64,000 bases of DNA from Actinomyces qiguomingii (lineage in GTDB: Bacteria > Actinomycetota > Actinomycetes > Actinomycetales > Actinomycetaceae): NCBI RefSeq assembly GCF_004102025.1, contig NZ_CP025228.1, positions 3,844,001-3,908,000 on the forward strand, in the 5' to 3' direction. Within the stretch, counting starts at the first letter, position 1; the number at the start of each line of letters is the position of its first letter. The notes under the pieces were generated by a model. It worked only from the letters and a program-made list of their open reading frames with translations. It was not told the origin of the DNA and did not search any database. Of this stretch, positions 11,550 through 19,798 are shown in pieces. The position numbers and the translations under genes were made by a program.

Positions 11550-12507
11550 GAGCCTTTCTCACCGGGGTTGAGGGAGGAGGGCTAGGGATCGTTGGGGTGG
11601 TGCGGGAAGGTGGGTGTGTCGTTGGTGGGTGCACGCGGGGCCTTCCGGCAGCATGTGTTTCGACCAAAAAACCAAGCCCGGAAAGAGGTCCCGCGTGCTG
11701 TCCTATCGTGCCACTCTCGACGTCCCAGTTTCCACTGCCCGGACTGTGTCCCGGTGGATCGCCGCCCACCGCCGTCGTCATGATGTGCGTCCCTGGCAGC
11801 GGGCCGCCACCAGCTGGGTACAGGCTGTCATGCTGCTGCGCTGGCTGATCCACGCCACCGATGTGGCCGGCATCGCCCGCGACGCAGGCGTGTCCCCTGC
11901 CACCGCTTACCGGTACCTGCATGAGGCCCTGGACGTCGTGTCCTCAAAGGCGCCGGACCTACCCGAGGTGCTACGTCGGCTCAAGGACAACGGGGAGCCG
12001 TTTGTGTGCTTGGACGGCACCTTGATCCGCACCGACCGGGTCGCCGAGCGTGACCCCGACACCGGATACCACCTGTGGTACTCGGGCAAGCACAAGGCCT
12101 TCGGCGGGAACATCCAAGTGCTTACCGACTCAACCGGCTATCCGGTGTGGACCTCGCCGGTCGAGCCCGGCTCGGTCCACGACATTGAGGCGGCCCGTAC
12201 CCATGTGCTGCCAGCCCTGTACCCGGTAGCGGCCCAGGGCATAGTGACGCTGGCGGACAAGGGGTACGCCGGTGCCGGCATCGGTATCAAGACGCCCGTC
12301 AAGGGCTCCAAGCCCGACCCCGCCGACCAGACCTACAACCAAGTCCAAGCCCACCTGCGAGCCCCCGCCGAGAGAGCCAACGCCCTGCTCAAGGGCTTCA
12401 AGGCCCTCAAGCGAGTCACCCTCGACCCATCGGCCATCACCAAAATCACCGCCACCGCCCTAGTCATCCTCAACCTGAACAACAACCTCCTCTGATGAGA
12501 AAGGCTC
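11550..12507 (+). mobile_element. IS5-family insertion sequence, complete, 958 bp
   Basis: The element is bounded by perfect 12-bp inverted repeats, GAGCCTTTCTCA at 11550-11561 and its complement at 12496-12507. A 3-bp target duplication ACT flanks it at 11547-11549 and 12508-12510. It holds a single DDE transposase gene. The size, one ORF and 3-bp ANT-type duplication fit the ISL2 subgroup of IS5. Intact ends and an undamaged transposase suggest a fairly recent insertion. It disrupts the GHKL ATPase of the methylase arm. Confidence 0.92.
11695..12495 (+). CDS. IS5-family DDE transposase
   Basis: The 266-residue protein is read from the GTG at 11695, which has AAAGAGG six bases upstream; an in-frame ATG at 11614 would add 27 implausible residues. 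An N-terminal helix-turn-helix region (ARTVSRWIAAHRRR and DAGVSPATAYRYL) precedes a DDE_Tnp_4/DDE-type catalytic domain. The catalytic acids are visible: Asp in CLDGTLIRTD, Asp in LADKGYAGAG, and Glu in PAERANALLKGFKAL. No frameshift or stop is present, so it is probably functional. The stop lies one base before the right inverted repeat. Confidence 0.92.
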   Translation: MLSYRATLDVPVSTARTVSRWIAAHRRRHDVRPWQRAATSWVQAVMLLRWLIHATDVAGIARDAGVSPATAYRYLHEALDVVSSKAPDLPEVLRRLKDNGEPFVCLDGTLIRTDRVAERDPDTGYHLWYSGKHKAFGGNIQVLTDSTGYPVWTSPVEPGSVHDIEAARTHVLPALYPVAAQGIVTLADKGYAGAGIGIKTPVKGSKPDPADQTYNQVQAHLRAPAERANALLKGFKALKRVTLDPSAITKITATALVILNLNNNLL

Positions 12508-12510
12508 ACT

Positions 12511-13773
12511 ATGTCATACGAAAAACTCATGCACTCTGAGGGCGACTACCACCCAGAGGAGGAGTCCGTTCCGATCGCAGCCGGCCAACACGGAACGACC
12601 GTTGTCCTAACGCAGCTACGCCGAAAGACCCCAATAGACGGGGAGAAGCTCGCCTCCAGCCTCTCCCGGCTGTTCAACTACGCCGACGACAATTTCACGT
12701 TGATAGTGACCGATGCGAAGGGAAACCGGGCCAGCGTCTCACGGTCACTCCGCCTCCAGTCTCTGGACAAAGAATTCGAGTGGGCGTTCCCCGACGACTT
12801 CACGGAAGAGGACGCATTCTTGGCGGACCAGGGGGTGAGCGGTGTCATCATCTCCACGGCCAAGCCGCTGCGCAATGTGCCGCGCGGCGTCACCCTGTAC
12901 GCCCACGGCCGTATGGCTGATGAACCGGAGTTCTTCGGCGCATCCGAGTCCAGTCACGCCTACTCGTACATCACCGGCTACCTGGACGTCGACTTCGTCG
13001 ACACCCTCGACGAAGACGTGATCGCCACCGACCGCCGCGCACTCGTATGGGACGCTCCGGAGATGGAGAAACTGCGCGAATCCCTTGGGAGACTACTAAC
13101 AAGGGTCGGGCGTGAATGGAGGGCCCGGCGGTCGCAGGAGCGCAGGAGCCAAAGCCGGAAGAAGACCGGCATCTCGACCGAGGAGTGGACGAGATCGATC
13201 ATGTCCGACGAGGTACGTCGCGCGATCGAGAAGATCCTCGACTACATCAATTCTGAGGACCTCGACCTAACAGCGGATCAAGAAGCAACTTTAACCAAAG
13301 ATATCCATAGTCTCGCACCACCTTACGCGGACTACGTGTGGCGCAGACTTGACCCGACGATCCAGAAAGCGTCAAGACCCTCTTACGAGCGAGGCGCATA
13401 CCACTCGGCGATCGTCGAGGCGATAAAGGCGTACGCGTCGGCCATCGCTAAACAGGGCCACTTATCTCGTGACAACGAGCAGAAGTTGTTCAATGCGGCT
13501 TTCGGCGACAAGGGTAAGCTCACTATCTTCGAGAAGTTTCGAAGGAACGGAGACTTCACGAAGCAGACAGCAGCAGACATCGAGCGAGGCCAGCAGTTTC
13601 TTTCCACAGGAATCCACTATTCCTTCCGAAACCCGATCAGCCATGAGGAGATCGAGGCCCTCCAAGACTCCGGCGCCCTGACTTACGAGGATTGTCTTGA
13701 CGCCCTGAGCATCCTGTCGTACCTGATGAGGCGTCTGGACGGTGCGGAGCTCCGCCCAGAGGCGAAGGACTGA
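12511..13773 (+). pseudogene. GHKL ATPase 3' fragment with TIGR02391 (Ymh) domain
   Basis: The 420-codon remainder of the gene split by the IS. Its first codon, ATG at 12511, directly follows the right ACT duplication, so it could be translated as a separate 420-residue protein, but there is no proper ribosome site and the ATP-binding half is missing. The middle includes YADDNFTLIVTDAKGN, typical of the transducer part of GHKL proteins. The last 120 residues (EAIKAYASAIAKQ, then HYSFRNPISHEEI and ILSYLMRRLD) match the TIGR02391/Ymh HEPN-like family. Base composition is lower in GC than its neighbours, as is common for defence genes. Confidence 0.85.
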
Positions 13774-13800
13774 GGTACATACCCCGTGACTTCTGTGCAC

Positions 13801-13837
13801 GCTGCGTTTGCTACACCACTGATGTAGCAAACGCAGC
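13801..13837. promoter_or_regulatory. 15-bp perfect inverted repeat before abiEi relic
   Basis: Arms GCTGCGTTTGCTACA and TGTAGCAAACGCAGC match in all 15 positions around a 7-base loop. The right arm ends two bases before the GGAGG ribosome site of the antitoxin relic. AbiEi antitoxins are known to repress their own promoter by binding inverted repeats, so this is a likely operator. It could also act as a terminator for the upstream gene, but no T tract follows. Confidence 0.6.
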
Positions 13838-13847
13838 AGGAGGTCGC

Positions 13848-14000
13848 ATGAGAACCGCAGACGCGCTCCACACACTGTCCTCTGCCGCCGGTTCGCAGCG
13901 TGGCTTGATCACCACGGCCCAGGCAGCACGGGTCGGCATCGACCAAACAGAACACAGCTCGCCTTCTGACCGCGCTCGTCGACGGGACGAGGACGCATAG
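13848..14000 (+). pseudogene. AbiEi-type antitoxin remnant
   Basis: A strong GGAGG site precedes the ATG at 13848. The first 32 residues, including LITTAQAARVGID, match the N-terminal helix-turn-helix of type IV AbiEi antitoxins. The frame then loses family likeness and stops after 50 residues. A shift of one frame gives LTALVDGTRTHRRF, which continues the antitoxin pattern up to about 14010. So a frameshift and a 3' truncation have destroyed the gene, and no AbiEii toxin follows. The leftward GH4 gene ends at 14016, so the truncation marks the end of the defence island. Confidence 0.65.
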
Positions 14001-14015
14001 GAGATTCCACCGCCC

Positions 14016-15425
14016 TCACCGCCCGAACGCCCTGGCCACCAGCGGGTTGCGCTCCAGGTAGCCGTCCAGCACCCGGCGCGCCACGTTAACGGAGTCGATG
14101 AGCGGGTGGCCGGCCAGCGCCCGCCACGCCAGGGTCTCATCCCCGCTGAGGGCGGCGTCGATGACCAGCTCCTCGCAACCCTTGACCGTGACCACCAGCC
14201 CGAGCTCGGGGCCCGCGAGCGCCCCAACCCGCTGCGGGCGCACACCGCCGCCGTCCACGACGCACGGCACCTCCACCACGGCGTCCTCACGCAGCTGCGG
14301 CACCAGCAGCCCACCGCCGTCGCCATTGGCGTCGGCATTGCCGACGTCGAGGATCATGCGGGCGGGCACCCCGGTGTGCAGGGCGGTCATCAGGTCGAGG
14401 GCCACCTGCTGGTAGCCGCCCCCGGCGATGTCCTCCTCGCGACGCCCGGCGCGGTCGGCGGCGTCGCGTGACTCGGCCATATACGTGGCCTCGCGCTCGG
14501 CCTGCGCGCGCCGCCACAGCTCCCCCGCCCGCTGCGGATCGGCGGCGACGGCGTCGTAGAACTCCCCCTGCCGGCGCTCCAGGAACTGGCCGCGGGTCTC
14601 CGCCTCGGCGCGGATGCGCTCCAGCGACTCCCGGCCCAGGTAGTAGTAGAAGAGGTACTCGTTGGGCAGTGCCTCGAGCGCCCGCACCCACTCGAAGCCG
14701 ATGACGCGCGCCTCCTCCATGTGGTCCAGGGCGGCGTCGTCGGCGAGCAGGCCGGGCAGCCGGTCCTGGCCGTCGACGACGAGGCGGCGCAGCCAGCCCA
14801 GGTGGTTCAGGCCCACGTAGTCGAACTCGACCCCCGCCCCCACGCCGACCCGGGAGACGCGCGCGGCATCTCCGCCGACCGCCGTCGTCGCCCGTCGCAC
14901 CAGCCCGATGGGGGTGTCGCAGATGCCGACGACGCGCCCGCCGAGCACCGTGCGCATGGCCTGGGTGATGATGCCGGCGGGGTTGGTGAAGTTGATGACC
15001 CAGGCCTCGGGGGCGAGGTCGCGCACGGTGCGGGCCAGCTCCATGGCCGCCGGGATGGTGCGCAGGGCGTAGGCGTAGCCGCCGGCGCCCACGGTCTCCT
15101 GCCCGAGCACGCCCTGCTCCAGGGCGACGAGTTCGTCCAGCACGCGCCCGTGGGTGCCGCCCTCTCGCATGGCGGAGAAGATGAAGTCGGCGCCGCGCAC
15201 CGCCTCCCGAAGGTGCGTGGTTGACGTCAGTGCGGGCGCGTGCGGAAAGTCCAGGTCCACCAATACGGCACGTATGGCGTCCAGGCGCCGCGGGGCGACG
15301 TCGTACAGGCACACCTCGCCCACCACCAGGCCCGGGTGGGGTCCGGAGCCCGCCCGGGCGGCCGCGAGCACCTCGATCACCTGGGGCACGCGGAATCCGC
15401 CACCGCCGATGATGAGCAGTTTCAT
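14016..15425 (-). CDS. GH4-family 6-phospho-glycosidase
   Basis: The 469-residue protein has the N-terminal dinucleotide fold (KLLIIGGGGFRVPQ) and the glycoside hydrolase family 4 motifs: NFTNPAG (145-151), CDTPIG with Cys169, and NHLGW with Asn207 and His208. GH4 enzymes cleave phosphorylated disaccharides in the cytoplasm using NAD and a divalent metal, by oxidation-elimination. The sequence resembles the 6-phospho-beta-glucosidase branch, but the sugar is not certain. Its ATG overlaps the stop of the DeoR regulator gene by ATGA at 15422-15425, so the two are co-expressed. The divergent kinase could supply the phosphorylated substrate, since the linked transporter is ABC-type and not a PTS. 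Confidence 0.9.
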   Translation of the reverse strand: MKLLIIGGGGFRVPQVIEVLAAARAGSGPHPGLVVGEVCLYDVAPRRLDAIRAVLVDLDFPHAPALTSTTHLREAVRGADFIFSAMREGGTHGRVLDELVALEQGVLGQETVGAGGYAYALRTIPAAMELARTVRDLAPEAWVINFTNPAGIITQAMRTVLGGRVVGICDTPIGLVRRATTAVGGDAARVSRVGVGAGVEFDYVGLNHLGWLRRLVVDGQDRLPGLLADDAALDHMEEARVIGFEWVRALEALPNEYLFYYYLGRESLERIRAEAETRGQFLERRQGEFYDAVAADPQRAGELWRRAQAEREATYMAESRDAADRAGRREEDIAGGGYQQVALDLMTALHTGVPARMILDVGNADANGDGGGLLVPQLREDAVVEVPCVVDGGGVRPQRVGALAGPELGLVVTVKGCEELVIDAALSGDETLAWRALAGHPLIDSVNVARRVLDGYLERNPLVARAFGR

Positions 15426-16171
15426 GCGAACAGCACCTCCGTGGCTGTGCCCGCCAGGTCCGGCAGTGGGGCACTGCCGGGAGCGGCGGTGGTTATGACG
15501 ACTTCGAGTTCATTGATGGGACACACCGGCAGTAGTCCGGCCCCGGGGAACTTGTCGGCCGTGGCCACCAGGCAGGTGCGCTCGGCCGCGGCCCGGAGTG
15601 CACGCTTGACGGGCACCTCGATGCCGGTGGAGTCCAGGACCGTGCCGTCCGGACGCACCCCGGAGGTGCCCATGAAGGCGATGTCGGCGCTGATCTGGGC
15701 CAGGGCGTTCTCGGTCAGTCCGCCCACCAGAGACAGGTAGGAGGGGCGCAGCACCCCGCCCAGCACGATCAGCTCCACCTGCCGGTCCTCCCGCAGCACG
15801 TCGACGACGGCGAGGGATGCGGTCACGACGGTGACGTCCCGGCCCCGCAGGTGCCTGGCGACGGCGGCGCCCGTGGTGCCGATGTCGATCAGGACGACGT
15901 CCCGGTCGCGTACGAGCCCGGCGGCCGCCGCGCCGACGCGATCCTTCTCCGCGGCGGCCCGGGCGGCGACGTGCGCGAAGGGCTGGGCGTCCGCCTCGAT
16001 CGTGCCTCCGCCGCGCACCCGCTGGAGTCTGCCCTCCCGGCCCAGGGCGTTCAGGTCGCGGCGGATGGTGGAGGCGGACACCTTCAGCTCCCGGGCCAGA
16101 TCGGTGACCGAGACGCCGCCGCGATCCTTCACCATTGCCACGATCGCCGAGCGGCGCTGCTGAGCCAACAT
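15422..16171 (-). CDS. DeoR-family transcriptional repressor
   Basis: The 249-residue protein has an N-terminal winged helix (VSVTDLARELKVSASTIRRD, then GRLQRVRGG) and a C-terminal sugar-phosphate sensor domain (IDIGTTGAAVARHL, LIVLGGVLRPSYLSLVG, ATADKF). DeoR proteins usually repress sugar operons and are released by a phosphorylated intermediate. It is divergent to the PfkB kinase and upstream of the GH4 enzyme, so it probably controls both arms. The palindrome at 16203-16216 in the shared promoter is a candidate site. Confidence 0.92.
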   Translation of the reverse strand: MLAQQRRSAIVAMVKDRGGVSVTDLARELKVSASTIRRDLNALGREGRLQRVRGGGTIEADAQPFAHVAARAAAEKDRVGAAAAGLVRDRDVVLIDIGTTGAAVARHLRGRDVTVVTASLAVVDVLREDRQVELIVLGGVLRPSYLSLVGGLTENALAQISADIAFMGTSGVRPDGTVLDSTGIEVPVKRALRAAAERTCLVATADKFPGAGLLPVCPINELEVVITTAAPGSAPLPDLAGTATEVLFA

Positions 16172-16202
16172 GCACGTAGCCTATCGCATTGACATCAATT
16201 AC

Positions 16203-16216
16203 GCGCAAGATTGCGC
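16203..16216. promoter_or_regulatory. Palindromic candidate DeoR operator
   Basis: The sequence GCGCAAGATTGCGC is a perfect palindrome of 6-bp arms around GA, located between the divergent deoR-like and pfkB-like genes. Its right arm TTGCGC could serve as a -35 element for a TATAGT -10 at 16236-16241, although the 19-base spacing is long. Repressor binding here would block the kinase promoter. Confidence 0.5.
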
Positions 16217-16283
16217 AGCTTCAAGCGACTTCGAGTATAGTGGTGCACGTCGCAGCGACCAGTGCGTCTGACGAGGAGGTCCC

Positions 16284-17297
16284 ATGCCGCATCGCGCAAC
16301 ACTCACCGACCCAGACCGCCGAGTCCTCGTTGTCGGGCCCACCTTCCTCGACGTCGTCATGAGCGGCCTGACTCATGCCACCGCCCCCGGAGAGGAGCAG
16401 CGGGTCGAGGACTGCGCCCTCATGCCCGGAGGCGCCGCCAACCAGGCGGTCGCCCTGACCCGCCTCGGACTGCCGACCGGGCTGTGCACGTACCTGGGCA
16501 CGGATCCGGCCGGGCAACTCGTCACCGACATGCTGGAGGCCGAGGAGGTGGACCTGTCCCGGGCCGAACACACCCGGCGGCAGAATGTCACCGTATCCCT
16601 GGCCCTGGACGGCGACCGCGCCCTGACCACCTGCGGCGCCGACGACGTGCCCGCTCTGTCCCCGGACGCGTCGGCGCCGACGGCGCTCGTAGCGGATCTG
16701 GGTGCGATCGGCGCAGGCACGGACACGATCGCCCGCTGGCGCGGCCGACCCACACCCACCATGGTCTTCGGCGACACCGGCTGGGATCCGACCGGACGCT
16801 GGAGCGAGGAGGACCTCGCCCCGCTGGATCTTGTGGACGTGTTCACCCCCAATGAGTCCGAGGCGATCCACTACACGCGGACCGACACCGCCGCCGAGGC
16901 CGCCCGCGCCCTGGCCGAACGGGTGCCCGTCGTGGTGGTCACCTGCGGGGGCGACGGCGCGGTCGCCTGCGACGGGGAGGAGCTACTGACGCTGCCGGCC
17001 CTGGGAGTGCCCGTGGTGGACAGCACCGGCGCCGGAGACGCCTTCACCGCCGGGCTCGTGTGGGCGTACCTGCATGATCTGGGGCTGCGGCCCGCCGTCT
17101 CCCTGGCCTGTGCGGTGGCAGCCGCCACCCTGGGGCGCCCGGGCGGATCGCTCAACGCCCCCGCCCCGGCGCAGGTGGCCGCACTGCTCCGCACCACGCC
17201 CCTGCCGGAGGGGTTCATCCCCGACTTCCTGAACCTCATCGACGACCCGGCCGAGCCAGCAGTTCCGCCGAAGTCCCGCCAACAGTCAACCCGGTAA
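16284..17297 (+). CDS. PfkB-family carbohydrate kinase
   Basis: The 337-residue protein has the ribokinase-type N-terminal signature (PGGAANQAVALTRLG) and the C-terminal ATP-binding motif STGAGDAFTAG with catalytic Asp252. It would phosphorylate a sugar or nucleoside in the cytoplasm; the substrate is not determined. The ribosome site GAGGAGG lies five bases before the ATG. The solute-binding protein gene of the ABC importer follows after 41 bases, so it leads a four-gene rightward operon. The divergent GH4 gene suggests that the imported sugar or its product is phosphorylated here. Confidence 0.9.
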   Translation: MPHRATLTDPDRRVLVVGPTFLDVVMSGLTHATAPGEEQRVEDCALMPGGAANQAVALTRLGLPTGLCTYLGTDPAGQLVTDMLEAEEVDLSRAEHTRRQNVTVSLALDGDRALTTCGADDVPALSPDASAPTALVADLGAIGAGTDTIARWRGRPTPTMVFGDTGWDPTGRWSEEDLAPLDLVDVFTPNESEAIHYTRTDTAAEAARALAERVPVVVVTCGGDGAVACDGEELLTLPALGVPVVDSTGAGDAFTAGLVWAYLHDLGLRPAVSLACAVAAATLGRPGGSLNAPAPAQVAALLRTTPLPEGFIPDFLNLIDDPAEPAVPPKSRQQSTR

Positions 17298-17338
17298 CAA
17301 CCGACACGACCACAACTATTAAGACAAGGAGAAGGCCG

Positions 17339-18739
17339 ATGTGTCCCCGCACTACACCATCAACGTCGATGGGTCGGACCTTAGTCACCCGTCGTCGTCT
17401 CCTGATCGGATCCGGCACAGTCACCGCCCTGGGACTCCTGGCCGCCTGTGCCCCCGGAGGCAGAAGCAGCTCCACAGCCTCCACCGGCGCCGTCGAGGTA
17501 TCAACCGACATCGCCGGCCTGCCCGAGCAGACGCTCACTGTCTGGGATCAGGAGACCCGCGGCGGTCAGAACGAGCAGATGGAGCGGCTCAACGCCGCCT
17601 TCATGGAGAAGTATCCGAACATAACCATCAACCGAGTCTCGCAGTCATTCGACGACCTGCAGACCACTTTGCGTCTGGCGCTCACGGGCGATGACGCTCC
17701 GGACGTGGTTCAGGCCAACAACGGCCGCAACACCATGGGCCAATTCGTCCCCGCGGGCCAGCTCATCAGTCTGGACCCCTGGGTCAGCGCCTACGGCTGG
17801 GATCAGAGCTATAGCCCCGCGATCCTCTCTTACTCCTCCTACTCGGCGGACGGGACTGTCTTCGGAGAGGGATCGCTGTGGGGTCTGCCCCAGGTGGGCG
17901 AAGCCGTCGGCATCTACTACTCCCCCTCACGACTGCAAGCACTCGGCCTCGAGCCGCCCGCCACCTGGGAGGAGTTCGACGGACAGCTCCAGACGATCAA
18001 GGACGCGGGCCAGACTCCTCTCATGCTCGGCAACGTCGAGAAATGGCCGGCCCTGCACGTCTTCGGCCCCGTTCAGGGGGCACACGTCCCCGCGGAGCAG
18101 ATCCGCGACCTCGGCTTCGGGAACGCCGGGGCCTCATGGGTGACCGACAAGAACCTGGCAGCCGCCACGCAACTGCAGGACTGGGCGAAAAAGGGCTACT
18201 TCAACGAGGGGTTCAACGGCCTGGACTACGACACCGTCTGGCAGGACTTCGCCAAGGGCGCCGGCATCTACCTGATGGCCGGCTCGTGGCTGGCCCCGGA
18301 TCTGGCCGACGTCCTCGGCGAGGATGTGGTCTTCATGCTCCCACCGGCGTCATCCGAGACCGGGAGGGTCGCCACCACCGGCGGCACCGGTCTGCCCTTC
18401 GCCATCACCTCGGCGGCGAAGGAGCCGAACGCCGCCGCCGCATACATCGATTTCATCACCAATGCCGACGCGATGCAGGTGCTGGCAGACACCGGAAATG
18501 TACCCGTCAATGACACGGCCGCATTCGCCACGGACACCATCAGCGTGACAAACGACGTCATGACCGCCTTCGACACACTCACCACCACCGGTGACGTACT
18601 CCCGTACCTCGATTACGCGACCCCAACCTTCGACCAGGTCCTCGGGGACGCGCTCCAAGAGCTCCTGGACGGCAAGTCCACCCCCCAGGAGTTCCTCGAC
18701 GTACTGGAGGCCGCCTACACCGAGTTCACCGGGGACTGA
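17339..18739 (+). CDS. Extracellular solute-binding lipoprotein, sugar ABC importer
   Basis: The 466-residue protein starts with a signal peptide carrying TRRRLLIGSG, possibly Tat type, and a lipobox LAAC with Cys37, so it is anchored to the outer face of the membrane. The mature part has the family 1 solute-binding fold (LTVWDQETRGGQNEQMERLNAAF near the start, NGRNTMGQF, GLPFAITSAAKEPNAAAAYIDF). It would capture an oligosaccharide for the two permeases that follow. An AAGGAG ribosome site precedes the ATG. A 10-bp inverted repeat between this gene and the first permease could raise its dose relative to the permeases. Confidence 0.92.
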   Translation: MCPRTTPSTSMGRTLVTRRRLLIGSGTVTALGLLAACAPGGRSSSTASTGAVEVSTDIAGLPEQTLTVWDQETRGGQNEQMERLNAAFMEKYPNITINRVSQSFDDLQTTLRLALTGDDAPDVVQANNGRNTMGQFVPAGQLISLDPWVSAYGWDQSYSPAILSYSSYSADGTVFGEGSLWGLPQVGEAVGIYYSPSRLQALGLEPPATWEEFDGQLQTIKDAGQTPLMLGNVEKWPALHVFGPVQGAHVPAEQIRDLGFGNAGASWVTDKNLAAATQLQDWAKKGYFNEGFNGLDYDTVWQDFAKGAGIYLMAGSWLAPDLADVLGEDVVFMLPPASSETGRVATTGGTGLPFAITSAAKEPNAAAAYIDFITNADAMQVLADTGNVPVNDTAAFATDTISVTNDVMTAFDTLTTTGDVLPYLDYATPTFDQVLGDALQELLDGKSTPQEFLDVLEAAYTEFTGD

Positions 18740-18760
18740 GCCGATGCTGTTTCCGGCCAC

Positions 18761-18801
18761 GGCGGTTCCGGACTGGACACTGACTCCGGTTCGGAACCGC
18801 C
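18761..18801 (+). terminator. Intra-operon stem-loop after binding-protein gene
   Basis: Perfect arms GGCGGTTCCG and CGGAACCGCC enclose a 21-base loop in the 111-base gap between the binding protein and permease genes. There is no T tract. Such hairpins often stabilise the upstream message or partly stop transcription, giving more binding protein than permease; that role is an inference. Confidence 0.45.
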
Positions 18802-18850
18802 GGCGAACGGGAACCGTGCCGGCTTCCACCCACTGTCACCAAGGCTGATC

Positions 18851-19798
18851 ATGAACGCACCCATCATGCCCGGCACCGCCGCGACACCGCAGTCACCCCA
18901 CGAGGACGGCCCCCGACCCCGGCGCCTTCTCAACAAGCAACAGGGGCGCACGGTGATCTCAGTGATTCTGCTCGCCCTGCCGCTGCTCGTCTACGGCCTT
19001 TTCATGCTCTATCCCCTGGGACGAGTGCTCATACTGTCCTTCTACCGGTGGGACGGCCTCGGCGTCGGAGAATGGGTCGGGGTGCAGAACTATGTCACTA
19101 CCTTTTCCGATGAGCGACTACTGGGGGCCTTCCTGCATGCGCTCGTCCTGATCGCCTTCTACGCCGTCATCCCCCTGATCGTGGGCCTTGTCCTAGCCAC
19201 GCTGCTGACGCGAACCCAAGTGCGCGGCCTGGGCTTCTTCCGCACCGTGGTCTTCCTGCCGCAGGTGATCGCGATGGTGGTCCTAGCCATCGCCTGGCGA
19301 CGCATATACGCACCCGACGGTCTACTCAACTCCATTCTTCGGGGATTCAGCCTCGGTTCGCTGACTCGCACCTGGCTGGGCGACTTCTCGACGGCGCTCG
19401 TCGCCGTCGGGCTGATCGGCACCTGGGTCAGCACCGGGCTCGTCACCGTGCTGCTCATGAGCGGCATCGCGAACATTCCCAAGGACTACTACGAGGCCGC
19501 CACCATCGACGGCGCCGGCTGGTGGCGACGCTTCTGGCACATCACCATTCCCGGAGTCAGGGCGGAGATCCTCGTCTCGCTCACACTGACCGTCATCGCC
19601 GCACTCAAGACATTCGACCTCGTTTACGTCACCACCTCCGGCGGTCCCGGGACCTCCACCACGGTCCCCTCCTACGAGGTCTACAACCAGGCCTTCCGAC
19701 TCGGCAGTGTGGGCACGGCCTCATCCCTGGCGGTCATCCTCACCCTGGTCATCTTCGCAATAAACCTCGCCATCAATCTCCTCGGGGAGCGGGACTGA
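18851..19798 (+). CDS. Sugar ABC transporter permease 1 (MalF-like)
   Basis: The 315-residue protein has a basic cytoplasmic N-terminus and about six membrane segments, the first near LLALPLLVYGLFMLYPLG. The EAA loop YEAATIDGAGWWRRFWHIT contacts the transporter ATPase. It is the MalF-like half of a type I carbohydrate importer. The stop overlaps the start of the second permease (TGATG), so the two subunits are translated together. No ATPase gene is linked, so a shared MsiK-type ATPase elsewhere is probably used, as in other actinobacteria. Confidence 0.92.
   Translation: MNAPIMPGTAATPQSPHEDGPRPRRLLNKQQGRTVISVILLALPLLVYGLFMLYPLGRVLILSFYRWDGLGVGEWVGVQNYVTTFSDERLLGAFLHALVLIAFYAVIPLIVGLVLATLLTRTQVRGLGFFRTVVFLPQVIAMVVLAIAWRRIYAPDGLLNSILRGFSLGSLTRTWLGDFSTALVAVGLIGTWVSTGLVTVLLMSGIANIPKDYYEAATIDGAGWWRRFWHITIPGVRAEILVSLTLTVIAALKTFDLVYVTTSGGPGTSTTVPSYEVYNQAFRLGSVGTASSLAVILTLVIFAINLAINLLGERD

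Noticed and set aside
12511..13773. Independent second gene after the IS
   Set aside because: Its first codon directly follows the target duplication and continues the upstream frame exactly, so it is the 3' part of the split GHKL gene.
10060..14000. Prophage or integrative element
   Set aside because: No integrase, portal, capsid or excision genes and no tRNA-type attachment site are visible; only one IS is present.
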